This document shows positions 1 to 10,754 of a DNA stretch of 30,063 nt, piece after piece; position 1 is the first letter of the stretch; every line of letters begins with the position of its first letter. The translations under genes and the position numbers were made by a program. The notes under the pieces were generated by a model. That model worked only from the letters and a program-made list of their open reading frames with translations. It was not told the origin of the DNA and did not search any database. Where the stretch lies: positions 178,864 to 208,926 of the forward strand of contig BFEA01000945.1 in NCBI GenBank assembly GCA_003427395.1. The letters run 5' to 3'. This DNA comes from Chara braunii. Lineage: Eukaryota > Streptophyta > Charophyceae > Charales > Characeae.

Positions 1-72
<72 letters not shown>
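1..72. repeat. (CT)n microsatellite
   Basis: An uninterrupted CT dinucleotide run occupies the left edge of the window and probably continues beyond it. Confidence 0.99.
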
Positions 73-73
<1 letters not shown>

Positions 74-768
74 ACCTACATCGTAGCCCTGGATACACCC
101 TACTCAGGTAAGCTTCCACCTTGGCGGCTATGGACGCCGGTCCCCTCTTACTGGTACCCTAGCTATGGAGGGACCGAGAGGCGAGCGCCTTCTTCCTCCT
201 CCCGGCGCGGAGTGCCCAAGTTGCCTTAATGCACAAGCAGCGGCAGCGCTTCTCCATCTTGCAAAAATGAAGTGATGAGCCGTTGCACTGTAGCAGCTAA
301 ATATAGGACTTGGCTTGACTTGGCTCGGCCTGCTTCAAACCAGTATCGGTCGGTTGTGGCCTGTCTGTTACAATCATTTTGTCGGTCCGGATGCTTCCAG
401 ACTTTTTTGGGACTTGCTGCAAATTTCTGGAATTGGGACTGTTGGCCTGGACTGGACTCTTCCGGACTTTTCTTGTCGGGTACCTGACGTACTGCTACCG
501 GCCTACAACTTTTTGGTACTGACGCCTGCAACCTACAACGTTTCGACCTGGGGACCCTACGGCCTACCCTCGTGGATGGCATGGGACTGGGACTCGTCGG
601 GACCTTGGGGCCTGGACAGGGTGTCTGCAGCGTGAATCCTTTCAGGAGTGACTCTTCGACTTAAGTGTAGCAAACTTGGGTAGCTCAATCAACGAAGTTC
701 CTCGGCCGTAGTGTGACCTCTACGTCACTTGCTTCATGCAGTGAAGTAGTATGTCATAGATGACTGAC
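73..768. other. Unassigned sequence
   Basis: No supported gene. Short frames exist on both strands, but none shows a recognisable domain or clear coding character. A TCAGGTAAG donor-like string at about 105-113 recurs in a similar context near 14820. The stretch at 400-620 is rich in GGACT/CTGG words, as is 15300-15600. Confidence 0.6.
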
Positions 769-812
769 ATTATTTTTTTTATTTTTTATTTTTTTACACA
801 CACACACACACA
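769..812. repeat. T-rich tract followed by (CA)n
   Basis: An interrupted poly-T tract is followed by about ten CA dinucleotides. This is simple sequence with no associated feature. Confidence 0.95.
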
Positions 813-1082
813 CTCGCTCCATCTATTCTGGGGGCCACTGGGCTGGTTGCATTTTACCGACAAGCCGCACAAACAAACAAGAGAATCAAAGAAAGCGGAA
901 AGATGAAAGGCATTCCGGCTCGTCCCTAGACACTTGTCAGCAGGGGACTGACCATCAGTCATTTCCCCTCTTCGCCAAAGGTCCATGCAAAGACACAGTT
1001 TGACCGGGAAACATCCTAGAGGCAAGCCAACAAACCGTAAGCAGAGATCACCGAAGATGGAGAAGGAGGGAAGGTGAAAGAA
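813..1082. other. Unassigned sequence between CA repeat and minisatellite
   Basis: A 102-codon minus-strand frame (1094-786) crosses this stretch, but it begins in the purine-rich minisatellite, ends in the CA microsatellite and has no recognisable domain. I treat it as chance. Confidence 0.5.
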
Positions 1083-1305
1083 GCTGATGGACATGGACTA
1101 TGAAAGAAGAAGAAGCAGAAGAAGAAGATGGACATGGTGTCATGAACTCATGGACTATGAAAAAACAAAAATCAGAAGAAGAAGATGGACATGGTGTCAT
1201 GGACTATGAAAGAAGAAAAAGCAGCAGAAGAAGAAGATGGACATGGACTATGAAAGAAGAAGAAGACGAAGAAGACGAAGAAGAAGAAGAAGAAGAAGAA
1301 GAAAT
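1083..1305. repeat. GAA-rich minisatellite, about four units
   Basis: Units open with GATGGACATGG, continue through a variable segment containing GGACTATGAAA, and end in a GAAGAAGAA tract. Unit length varies from about 40 to 57 bp, and the last unit degenerates into pure (GAA)n. The array abuts the end of the Penelope-like element. Read on the element's sense strand it is a (TTC)n tail after the 3' end, so it may be partly element-derived. The plus-strand lysine/glutamate-rich frame is simply the translated repeat. Confidence 0.9.
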
Positions 1306-1308
1306 CAA

Positions 1309-2230
1309 GTTAACAATGAACAGGTAAAAAACCAATTCTCAGGAGGGCACACAAAACACTCATGAATGAGAATTACTATATGCCAAACACCCTTACATAT
1401 GCACTCCCCTCATACGCACTTCCCTCGACCCGTTTCGACTTGCGGGTACAACAAGTCTCTTCTGGAGGGCACCACCGTATCCACACCGGTAGTGTCATCA
1501 TATCTCGACATCCTTCCTTATACCTCTCCACTTCACTCTCTCTCCTTCCTTCCTGCCCTCATCACCCCCCCCCCGGCCATAATCCCTCAACCTCAGATCG
1601 AAGCGTCTTCTGCACGTCATCCTGCTCCTGCGTGACATAGCTATCAAACACTCATAGTACTGCTTCTTTTTCACTGGTGGACGAAGCCCAAAGTCTGAAC
1701 TTTGAGCACAACCCTTCACAGTGTGTAGTGGTTGGAAAAAGATCCAGTGCCTCATCTCTCCTATAGATATACAGATACTAGGGCGCCAAAATAGCAAGGA
1801 AAAAACAGGTAGTCCCATCTTCCTCACTTCCTGCCGGTACCAATCCCAGTTCGAAATAAAGGTACCCTTGCGCCCAAAAAGTCCGGATTTCGTGTCGGTA
1901 CTTAAAAAACGATTTTTTGTTAAACCCGACGACAAACCACTTTATACTTATAGCCTATAAGGCTCCAATTTTTTTTTATATTTATTTACTATTTTATTTT
2001 TTCTTTCCCCGAATTTGTTCCCACATAGCCCCCGATAAGCCATTGTACAAAAACGAGATGAGGGGTACCCAAAAGCCCGAAATTAAAACTTAAATCAGCC
2101 CCATTCTTTAAGACCCATAAAAACCCATCTCAGGATTTTATCTGCTTGAAGTGGGGGTACACCTGTGACATCCAAGATCTTCAAGGCCCACCCACTACCT
2201 TGGCAAATCTTGCCAAGGAGCCGAAGAAGA
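1309..2230 (-). repeat. Pseudo-LTR of the Penelope-like element, downstream copy
   Basis: Closely matches 6563-7471 in the same orientation, from GAACAGGTAAAAAACC at the left to GAGCCGAAGAAGA at the right, with scattered substitutions and small indels. It follows the RT on the sense (minus) strand, and the RT frame runs a few codons into it. A long minus-strand frame (1935-1498) is shared with the other copy, but many differences change amino acids, so I do not call it coding. Outside it lies (TTC)n on the sense strand. Confidence 0.9.
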
Positions 2231-4119
2231 CCTCTGGGGGTGTCCCCGAAGGCGTGATTCCTTCACCAAATATAGGATCGATGTCGCCGCTGCCTCCTCA
2301 TCAGTGGATTGCCTCCATCCCCGTAGCATAGATGTCATCAAAGTCATCCTTTTTACTCTCTTTGCAGAGTACGACCAATAATCCTGTATGGAGTGGAAGT
2401 GCAGTACGTCTTCCTTCTCAAGCCAAGTTTGATTCTTCGTCCTAGAAAACACCATTATTCTTGGTTCAGCAGGAAACAGGAAGACTCTACACCCAAGAAA
2501 CTCCCACACGTTATTCCCGTCGTCTTTCCTTACTAACTTCAAAGTCGGTGGGTATGCCTCTGTGAATGAGTCAAACAATCGCATCGCCCTTTGATACGTG
2601 CTTACATCATCGGTACGACGGGATACGAGTACGGACACATCATCAACCATCCTGACCCCAGAGGTGAAGCACCGTTCATTCCCCAGGCAAGATAAGAACT
2701 CATACTCTACCTTAGCACATAGCAGGTTCGCAAGGATCGAGGATGAATGCTTGCCCACTGGTATGCCGAAAACCTATTGGTACACACAAGTCCCAAACAT
2801 AGTATATGTATGTTCCAGTTTGTACCGCAGCATTGCCATCAGAACATCATAAGATAAACAAACATAATCATCCTCCTTCGACAGTGCATGTGATATTTTA
2901 CATGATTTGCCATGAATACTCACCTTAACCGCAACGAGACCACGTCGCCTAAGACTCCCTATGAGCCAAACGACTGATGAGACAATGTCTTCATGAGGAA
3001 GTTTTGCGAACATGTGTCTTGATGTCGTAGCACCTTTCCACGACCGTGCCCCCCGTCTTGCTTAGTGCACCCACAACTTTAGTGAGTGCTGTCTTGAAGT
3101 CATCAGTACATCTCAAACTGACGTGGTAGCTCCCTTGCAAGCACAACAACATGTATCGGATTGCTCTACCAAGTCTAGCACTAACTGTGCAGAACGGTTC
3201 TGACCACGAGAGGGAAATCGGTCTCCACCGAGAAAAAATCTTTATCCTTAGGGAGGACATATGCCCTCCCTAGTTTTCCACACGTGCGCCGGGTGGCCGT
3301 GGTTGTCAAACCAGCATTCTGATACACTTCCTTCGCCCTCGCTAAGACTCGCGCACCGTCAATTTTCAAGCGACGAAAACCAGCATTCCAGCAAAAAGTC
3401 ATCTGAAAACCATGAAGATATAAAACTGGATAAATAACCAAAGTAACACCTGAATCCTATCTAGGGGGGACCAGAACAAGCCCACAGAGACACAGAACTT
3501 GTAGTAATACGTCCTGCTCACTCATAGCAAGAAGTAATGAGTTCTTCTCAGCAATACACCGTACAATGTCGTTCATCTTCACCTGCAGCAAATTGATCCT
3601 CCACACCTTGGGGATCGCCTAAAAGATGCTCTCAATAATCTGAAATTTTGTGACCACCTTCCCACTCGTGATATTGTGTGAGTTATGGAGGAACCTATCG
3701 ACACCCCCCACATTATCCATCGTGGTGCGTATGTGTCTTTGAATTATTTCCAGACGGAAATCGGTACACACACATTCTCCTTATCCTTTTTCCAGAATCT
3801 GCCTATAGTTATGAATCACACTAGCGACCGTGAGATTCTTCAAATCAACTATCCTCATTCGCTCGATGACGAGGGACTGAATGTCGAGATCAGCGACAAA
3901 TAATGAGATGATCTTAGTAATCAGATCCCTAACAACACACATATCGACTTGCGTGGAAAACGGAATCTTAACAATTACCCTCCTACGAACATCCGTCCCG
4001 AAACGTTCCTTGATAATTCGCACAATCTTATTCCTCAACAAATTGCGTGTTGTATCTCTAGCAAAAAGATCGGCAGTCCGATAAAGAGCAACGAGTCTCT
4101 TACTAGTCATTCTATACAC
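2195..4119 (-). pseudogene. Reverse transcriptase of the Penelope-like element, broken
   Basis: When intact this would copy element RNA into DNA at the nicked target. Reading down the minus strand: an N-terminal block (4119-3781, no recognised motif), then a decayed stretch; a fragment with LPKDK at 3441-3181; an overlapping frame with RWRPISLS (RT motif 1 type) at 3260-2991; motif A (YDIK, then MFAKLPHEDI) split by a frameshift near 3010; motif B (FGIPVGK and SSILANL) at about 2770-2722; motif C as MVDDV, with the two aspartates at 2644-2639; and FLGCRV downstream near 2490. From 3013 to 2195 one frame is open except for a TAG at 2776-2774, immediately before motif B. The usual aromatic residue before VDD is methionine here. 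The motif set resembles Penelope/telomerase-type RTs rather than gypsy or L1, and the adjacent GIY-YIG domain supports that. Breaks: at least two frameshifts and one stop. Confidence 0.85.
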
Positions 4120-4520
4120 CTCTTTTTTTCGGTACGGCTGGGCGAGTAAGGCCCTTAGAAATCTCTTGTTCCGTTATGCGCCCGTCGGAGTGGCTATCAG
4201 ATCTACAATCCGGAAAACACACCCATACTCGATCTCCTTCTTCGCTTCACGCAGTTTCTTTCTCCTCAGATTGATCATTAGAACGGTCCCGCCATATTTC
4301 TTTGATCCTCTTCTAGGATTCAATCCAGACTTTTCTCTCCTTGGTGACAATGCTATTCTCTCCTTTCATTCCCATCAGCTGATCAAACAGGCCCCCTAAC
4401 GATGCATACCGACAATTATCATGAAAAAAATCAATAATACCCCCTTCCTGATTCCCTCCGTCCGTACGCGCTCCCTTCCTCCTCCATCGCTTTTTTTCTT
4501 TTTTTCCCCGACCTTAACCC

Positions 4521-4997
4521 TCAACCAATCGTGTTGAGCGATGGTGAGAATCTGTGAATCAGTGCGCGTTCAACATCCAAGCCATCCTTCACCTCACTGA
4601 CCAACGGTATGATAACGTGAGAATGTCACCCAAAAAAACACAACCATGAGCGTAGCCTAGGGGCATTCCTCACGTTTCCCGACTTCGCACACCTAATGTG
4701 CTCGGCCCATCTCATTGTCATCTTCCTTACCGTACACCCAATATACATTTTCCTACACACCGGACTAACAACAGCATAAACTCCCGACGAGTGGATATCA
4801 ATTCAACCAGGAACCACCAATCTTAACATCTTCTTAAGCCATGGTATCAACCCTTTCACTGCCAAAAAGAGAAATAACAACGCCATCTCGTTTTCATCCA
4901 TTGTATTCAACAACGGGTGCATATTAGCATCATCCCTACCTCTCCTCTTCTTCGCAAGCACTCGAAACAGAGCGATAGCGGTATGCGATGTCAACAT
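4521..4997 (-). pseudogene. GIY-YIG endonuclease domain of the Penelope-like element
   Basis: One minus-strand frame from an ATG at 4997 to a TGA at 4523-4521, interrupted by TGA codons at 4805-4803 and 4628-4626. It carries the nuclease signature: GVY (4784-4776), YIG (4745-4737), then an Arg-Trp-x-x-His segment, and near the end an ERALIHRF segment followed by a Leu-Asn pair (Asn at 4535-4533). These match the conserved Gly-Tyr, Tyr-Gly, Arg, His, Glu and Asn positions of the family. The domain would nick target DNA to prime reverse transcription. It lies upstream of RT on the sense strand, the permuted order, whereas classical Penelope elements have it after RT. The roughly 60 residues before the first TGA have no recognised domain. 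The motif match is strong; activity is ruled out by the stops. Confidence 0.85.
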
Positions 4998-5007
4998 CTC
5001 TCTCGTC

Positions 5008-6036
5008 TCACAGAGTATCCAAGCCTTCCGTTGTCAATTTCTTAGCCGGAGTGGTTTGCCCATTTCGTTCAAAAAAACCTTCATAGGCAAGTCTGGTACA
5101 ACATCGTACGAGTTCTTGAACGGCTTGATCTTTGACCACGTAATCAATTCCTTCTTTATCACATATCTTTCTGACTTCCCCCGCTTAGAGGCTTCTTAAT
5201 TGTTTCGACTGCGAAAGCGCGAATTCAACCAAACCTTCACTCGAGCACTCAGCCGGGCACGTTTTTTTTGGGGTCAGGAATCCTTCATCGATCACCGCAG
5301 CATCAGATGCCTTCTTCTTGCCCCTCCTTACTGCTGGACTCTTCTTTACGATTTGGCTGGTCGCTGCCTGTACCGCCGACTGTACCACCGTGTTCTTCCT
5401 CCCCTTCTTTCTAGCTTCCAGCACCTCCACCAACTTATCCACTTTCAGTCTTACTTCATCGGTGTCGTCCTCTGATTCCTCTATGTAGCCTTTAATCTCG
5501 CGTAGCAAGCGCGCCTTGGATCTTGGTGACGGTTTTCTTGAATCATCTCCATGCACTGACTTGACTTCAGCTACTGGGGATTCTCGCTTCTGCGCCAAAA
5601 TACGCAATATAGTACCTTCCAAACGTGCCTCTCTGGCTTCTTCCTCACGGATCTTCTCTCCCTCCCTCCTTTCCTCCGCCTCCTTCTTCTTAGCCTCCTC
5701 GACTTCTCGTTGCTTCCTCTCCTGTTTTTCTTGCTCCTTCTGCACCAACTTTTTAAAACTCTCTTTCATCTCCAAAGTCTCCTCATCGATTTTCTGCTTT
5801 CCAGCCGCTTGCGCCTGCCAGCAATTACGAGCATACTGTCCGTTTTTCCCACATATGTGGCAAGTTACTGTTCTGAATGGTGAGGCGGGAGCGCTATTCG
5901 GCTGACCACCCGACCCCATCGGGACCATGTTAGGATTAACCATGGTCAGACTCTTATTCAGATTCCCCATGTTAGGACTCACCATCCCTTGCATACCCAT
6001 TCCTACCCCCATACCCATCCCACCCATGTTCCCCAT
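5008..6036 (-). pseudogene. Zinc-knuckle and coiled-coil ORF of the Penelope-like element
   Basis: Starts at the first ATG (6036) after a GTGTGCGT-rich stretch; the frame is also open slightly upstream without an ATG. It runs 283 codons to a TAA (5187-5185), then stays open in the same frame for 58 more codons to a TGA at 5010-5008, so the TAA looks like a late mutation. Order: a Gly/Met/Asn-rich N-terminus (about 1-45); a retroviral-type knuckle (Cys59, Cys62, Cys72) with glutamine at residue 67 where the CCHC ligand His belongs; a long Glu/Lys/Arg-rich segment (about 83-151), likely coiled coil; a Lys/Arg-rich region; and, beyond the TAA, a short basic/hydrophobic segment beginning AGEVRKICDKEG that might be a SAP-like DNA-binding helix pair (weak). 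It lies just ahead of GIY-YIG in another frame, so it may be a Gag-like ORF or the N-terminus of one long polyprotein. Confidence 0.7.
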
Positions 6037-6562
6037 CTCACAACGTGTGCGTGTGCGTGTCAATCAAAGCAGATATTGAGTCTCCTATGAGCCTACAAAT
6101 GCGATCAAACCCACGCAATGCCTTGCTCACACTAGGTACTACCTTCCATTTATACCATCTAGATCCTCATTTTGCCCTCTTGGCAATCGGACGCAGAATC
6201 ACCCGGAGTAGTGTGCCCAACAACCTTTGACATAAACAACAATAACTAACGATGTCACTTCTTACTACCCCATTATGTCTATCAGGAACGTTCAAACGCA
6301 CAAAATACAACAGTCATTTGTTGAAGGACCAGCCTAAACCTCCTCATACCCCGTAAATCAGTGAAAATATGCACGCTCTTCTTCAAGGATAGCGATCTCC
6401 CCATCTCTACTCCGCTTTTTCGTCACCCCTCCTTCACTCCCAACTTTACTCACCCCCGGCCACAATAGGAATCTGATTCCTCGTTACCAATAGATACAGA
6501 TAACCACTCGTGACAACTCTACCGGAGTATTGCGTTGGTCGTCACGTCTACCCATAAATCGG
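6037..6562 (-). other. Leader between pseudo-LTR and first ORF
   Basis: Spacer between the upstream pseudo-LTR and the zinc-knuckle ORF on the minus strand. No domain was recognised in any frame; presumably 5' untranslated or degraded element sequence. Confidence 0.5.
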
Positions 6563-7471
6563 GTCAACAGTGAACAGGTAAAAAACCAATTCTCAGGAGG
6601 GCACACAAAACACTCATGAATGAGAATTACTATATGCCAAACACCCTTACATACGCACTCCCCTCATACGCACTTCCCTCGACGCGTTTTGACTTGGCAA
6701 TGCGCGTACAACAAGTCTCTTCAGGAGGGCACCACCGTATCCACACCGGTAGTGTCATCATATCTCGACATCCTTCCTTATACCTCTCCACTTCACTCTC
6801 TCTCCTTCCTTCCTCCCTTCATCACCCCCACCCCGGCCATAATCCCTCAACCTCAGATCGAAGCGTCTTCTGCGCGTCATCCTGCACCTGCGTGACACAG
6901 CGATCAAACACTCGTAGCACCACTTCTTTTTCGCTGGTGGACGAAGCCCAAAGTCAAAATTTCGAGCGCAACCCTTCACATTGTGTAGCGGTTGGAAAAA
7001 GATCAAGTGCCTCATCTCTCCTACAGATATATAGATACTAGGGGGCCAAAATAGCAAGGAAAAAACAGGTAGTCCCGTCTTCCTCACTTTCCATCGGTAC
7101 CATTCCCAGTTTGAAATAAAGGTACCCTTGCGCCCAAAAAGACCGGATTCCGTGTCAGTACCTAAAAAAACGATTTTTTGTTAAACCCAGCGACAAACCA
7201 CTCTCTACCTCCAGGGCTCCACATTTTTTATTTTTTTTTTACTATTTTATTTTCCCTTTCCCCGAATCTGTTCCCGCATAGCCCTCGATAAGCCATTGTA
7301 CAAAAACGAGATGGGGGGTACCAAAAAATCCGAATCTTTACTCCTACACACCCTAAAGACCCATGAAAACCCATCTCAGGATTCTGTCTGCCTGAAGTGG
7401 GGGTGCACCTGTGAAATCCAAGATCTCTAGGGCCCACCTACTACCTTGGCAAATCGTGCCGAGGAGCCGAA
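6563..7471 (-). repeat. Pseudo-LTR of the Penelope-like element, upstream copy
   Basis: Direct repeat of 1309-2230. Matching starts near GTCAACAGTGAACAGG and ends at GAGCCGAAGAAGA, where it runs straight into GAA repeats. In the Penelope class such repeats arise from tandem or partial tandem copies and carry promoter activity. I looked for a hammerhead ribozyme core (CTGATGA...GAAA) on both strands by eye and did not find a convincing one. Confidence 0.9.
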
Positions 7472-7571
7472 GAAGAAGTAGAAGAAGAAGAAGAAGAAGA
7501 TTAAGATTCTGAAGAAGAAGAAGAAGAAGATTAAGATTCTGAAGAAGAAGAAGGTAGAAGACAGAAGAACA
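7466..7571. repeat. (GAA)n tract with ATTAAGATTCT interruptions
   Basis: GAAGAAGAAGA runs are separated twice by ATTAAGATTCT, giving a higher-order unit of about 30 bp. It borders the outer end of the Penelope-like element, mirroring the GAA repeat at its other end. Confidence 0.9.
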
Positions 7572-9259
7572 AAAAAAACCCGAATGCGACTTCACCTGTA
7601 GTAAGTAAAAAAATATATAATTGTGAAAATCTAAATGGCGAAACGAACTATAGTTCAGTGTCAAAACGAACCTGGTCCATAGTTCAGTGTAGTGACCCTA
7701 CGGAATGTCGAGAAGTCGAGAACTCATGATAGAGCTCCGGGAGCCGCCGCACGGCCGGGAGCGCTGCGCCCCACTCACGCAGTCGAATCGAATGGCACCG
7801 GGCAGCAACAGGCGGTGGAGTGGCGCAAGGTCATGGGGTGCCGGGCGGTAACGAGCGGTGGAGCGACGCGATCTCGGAGAAGAGGGTTTGGGGTGGTGTG
7901 AGGTGGAGAATGGGAGGCTTGGAGGGATGGCTATGGGGTGGATTGGTGATGTGGGTGACGCAGCGTGCGGACAGGCTGGGGGTGCTATGAAGAGGCTGCT
8001 GGTGAAGGGTTGTGATGGGTATGGTTGCCAGCATCATCATGCATCGAACTCTTATTCGAGCCACTAAATACGGGATGTCATACGTCGAACGCGAAGGCGA
8101 GGGTGATGGATCTGTTTGGACAGGTAAGTGTTTTCACGAGGGTATAACTCCATGGATCTTCTTAATTTGGTTGGTACATGTTGGGGATTTGATTGGTGCC
8201 GCGATCTGCCTGAGTCACAGGCTGACGGGGTTGAGATTGGGGAGGGGCTGTTGCGCCATGCGTCTGGTGAACGGCTCCGATGAGGTATCCCTGTGCTACG
8301 TGTTAGATGCCTCGTGCGCCCCGTTTTGAAGGGTGAGGACGCCGAGGGGCGCGAGGGCGATGGTTCCCGCGAGGTAGGGGTGACGTCACATGCGAGTGAA
8401 GGGGGAAGGGAGGGGAGAGGAGGAGAGGACTCATGGAGGAGCCTTTCTTGGTGTTTTCTTACCATGGCATACTCACTTTTGATCCTCATGATTATGGACG
8501 TTGATTCCTGAATTTTGTTACAAATGTTTTCAAGATTGATCCTTTAATCCCATTAATTCAAAAAGGATAAGTACACAACCCTTGATGCTCTCCAAATGAT
8601 GATGATCGAATTAGGTTTTCTGAATTGTGTCTTCTCTATTCTAAATTTATGGTTCGAGTGTTGGAGACGTATTCTGGATATTTTCAATGATGATGATCTG
8701 ATTCAGTGTTTTTTGTATGGTTTCTAGAAAATAATTTCTTAAACTTTTTCGTGTTATACGTCTTTGCTATGAGTTTTTCAAACCGTGGTTTGGGAATCAG
8801 ATTCAAAAATCCGTTATGGATATCTAAGCCTAATTTTCGTATAATTTCGCGTAATTTTCGTCACTCGGTAGTTTTCCTTATCATTCATCCTATGGTCTTG
8901 TTTTTTCTTGATTTCTGATACAAATTCGTTTCTGATCACCGATGTCTAAAAGTGAGTTTCTGCAGTTTTTCAAATCCTATGATTACCAATCATAACACCG
9001 TGCGGTAAAATTTGATTCGGATTGGCTTGTCAATTCCAACTTCCTGGTCTTGAGGGGTGTAATTGTGGCTTGCTGTGTATACCTGTGGTGTCTTCCTTGA
9101 GGGTTGGAGCCTCCCCCCGTGAGGGTTTCACAAGGTGGGAGGTGTTATTCTTGGAGGGGGGAGGCGGTATTGGGGGATTGCTCTCTTAGCCAGATTGATT
9201 TAGGGTCGGATCAGTACTCGCGGGTGGGGAGAGAAAGCAAGGGGGTGGCTACTTATAGC
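7572..9259. other. Unassigned sequence, GC-rich then AT-rich
   Basis: 7690-8500 is G-rich and CpG-containing, with overlapping frames on both strands but no recognised domain; 8510-9000 turns AT-rich. A good splice-donor match (GGACAG then GTAAGTG) sits at about 8118-8129, just after an open frame, so an exon followed by an intron is possible, but I cannot find a matching downstream exon. ATAGTTCAGTGT occurs twice, at about 7650 and 7678. Nothing else is supported. Confidence 0.5.
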
Positions 9260-10340
9260 AGTGTTAGGATTTTTTGAGGGAAGGAGTGATTTCCAGGGCT
9301 ACACAGTGAGCCGAAGGGGGGGGGGGAGCTAGGTTTGAAGGAAGGAAGGTGGCAAGGGGATTTTCAACCGAAAAGGTTGTTTGTTTGGGTAAGTAGGTCA
9401 GAAGGACGAGGCTCGGACCACAGGCCGGTGTTGGAGCTGCTGCTCTGTAACCTAGGGGGAGCTTGAGGCCTGGGAAGTTATGCTGAGGGTGGAAAGCATA
9501 ACCAGATCGTCCGACATAGCTGGCGCTGAGGTATTGACCCTGTAACCCGCTTAGGGGCTTGCCGCTACGAAAATTGTCGAGGGAGGAAGGCACTTCCAGT
9601 CAGTCAGAGCTAGGTCGATCGGTACTGGGGAGGGTTGTGGTGCCCTGTTACCCTAGCAGAAGGGGGTATGACATCAAGTGAGTTATGGTATGAGGTCTGA
9701 AAGCCTGGACCGACGCTCTAGGATAGCAGACAATTTTAGTTTTGACCCCCCTGTTCTTATATTTTTTAAAAACATTTTTTGAATGTCCTAAAGAGATTTG
9801 GGTGCTTAGTGGTCCTAGGATGTTTTTAGGACTTAGGGATCCCCACCAACTTGTCTTACATGGCGTCATCACTGCTATACTCGAGATCTGCGGTTGTTTG
9901 ATGCCAGAACGACGCTGACCAGAGCTGGGGTGTTGCCCTGTAACCTGTGATGCAGGAGCGTGAGGTCTGGTTGAGAGATCTGGGGAGGTCTTGGGGGGGC
10001 TTTCCACGGGAAAACCAAGGGTTGCTGCCGGACGACGCCGGTCGGAGCTGGGGTGAGTTGCGTTGCCCTGTAACCCAGCAGAAAGTGGGGGTGTGAGACC
10101 TGGAAGAGAGCGGCAGAAGTGTATGCCAGTTTTGGAGAACGTTGGAAGGGTGTGTGTGGGTTTTCAAAGTTTTTGGAACAATCGTAGGACCTCTGTGGCC
10201 TATTCTCTTGCTTCTGGAACGACGGTAAGAGTTAATAAGGTGAGTGGGAGAAGATGGTGGGTTATCACGCATCCTACCAGTGAGGGGGCTAGCTGGTAGG
10301 ATGGGAGTATGGCATAGCAGCAGTAGAGATGGTGGCTCCG
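9260..10340. repeat. Degenerate dispersed repeats with CCTGTAACCC core
   Basis: A block resembling GGAGCTGGGGTG, then GCCCTGTAACCC, a short GCAGAAGGGGGT-like stretch, then GTGAGACCTGG and GAGAGA words recurs with heavy divergence near 9433, 9537, 9640, 9930 and 10065. Spacing is irregular (about 100-290 bp), so this is not a simple tandem array. Some intervals share GGGTTTTCAAAGTTTTTGGAA-like words. Frames here have no recognised domain. One base at 10366, just beyond, is undetermined. Confidence 0.55.
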
Positions 10341-10702
10341 CTGCAGTCAGTCTTGCTGGAGTGAGGNGAGGGGGATGGATGGACCTGCCGTGGTCTAATC
10401 CTGGAAGGAGAGGAGGTAAAATCCCGTAGCAGCCTGCCCTGGTCCTTCCCTGCTTCCCCATTCCACACCACTTTGCCCAGCCATCCCCCTGTTCCCCCAA
10501 ATGTATCTGTCCATGTTGGGAAAAGAGGAAGATGAAACAAAAGTGTACTTTTGCCGTCAAACTGTCAATCTCCACATGCGAGCGACACACTGTTCATCGT
10601 TTCTGGAACCAGCAGATACGGGGCCATTACAGGCTGCTGAAGATGAGACCCCATTCACTGGCCTCTGCCAGTCCAACAGTATCACCTCACGGAGCTCCTT
10701 TA

Positions 10703-10754
<52 letters not shown>

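Larger units (their letters stand above)
1309..7471 (-). mobile_element. Penelope-like retroelement, degenerate
   Basis: Two direct repeats of about 0.9 kb bracket a minus-strand array: a zinc-knuckle/coiled-coil ORF (from 6036), a GIY-YIG endonuclease (about 4787-4521) and a reverse transcriptase with DIK, GIPVG...LANL, VDD and FLGCRV motifs (about 4119-2340). A GIY-YIG nuclease joined to this RT type defines Penelope-like elements. Having it N-terminal to RT matches the permuted clade described from green algae and some animals (Chlamys/Naiad). The direct repeats fit the pseudo-LTRs of that group. GAA-type repeats lie at both outer ends, consistent with insertion in, or tailing by, such repeats. 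Every ORF carries stops or frameshifts, so the copy is inactive. Element boundaries are where the two repeats stop matching and may be off by some bases. Confidence 0.85.

Noticed and set aside
1100-1327. Glu/Lys-rich plus-strand ORF
   Set aside because: It is the translation of the GAA minisatellite, with no domain and a repeat-dictated composition.
1498-1935. Minus-strand ORF in the pseudo-LTR, also present at 6758-7087
   Set aside because: Conserved only because the two repeats are alike; many differences change amino acids and no domain is recognised.
2290-2310. Minus-strand CCACTGATGAGG as a hammerhead ribozyme core
   Set aside because: The required GAAA element and pairing stems are not found after it, and it lies inside the RT frame. 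Penelope-like pseudo-LTRs often carry hammerheads, but none is convincing here.
7692-8511. Protein-coding gene on either strand
   Set aside because: Overlapping frames on both strands are explained by G-rich composition; no domain or codon pattern favours one.
10289-10590. ORFs with proline-rich composition around the undetermined base at 10366
   Set aside because: They overlap in several frames, lack domains and include an ambiguous residue.
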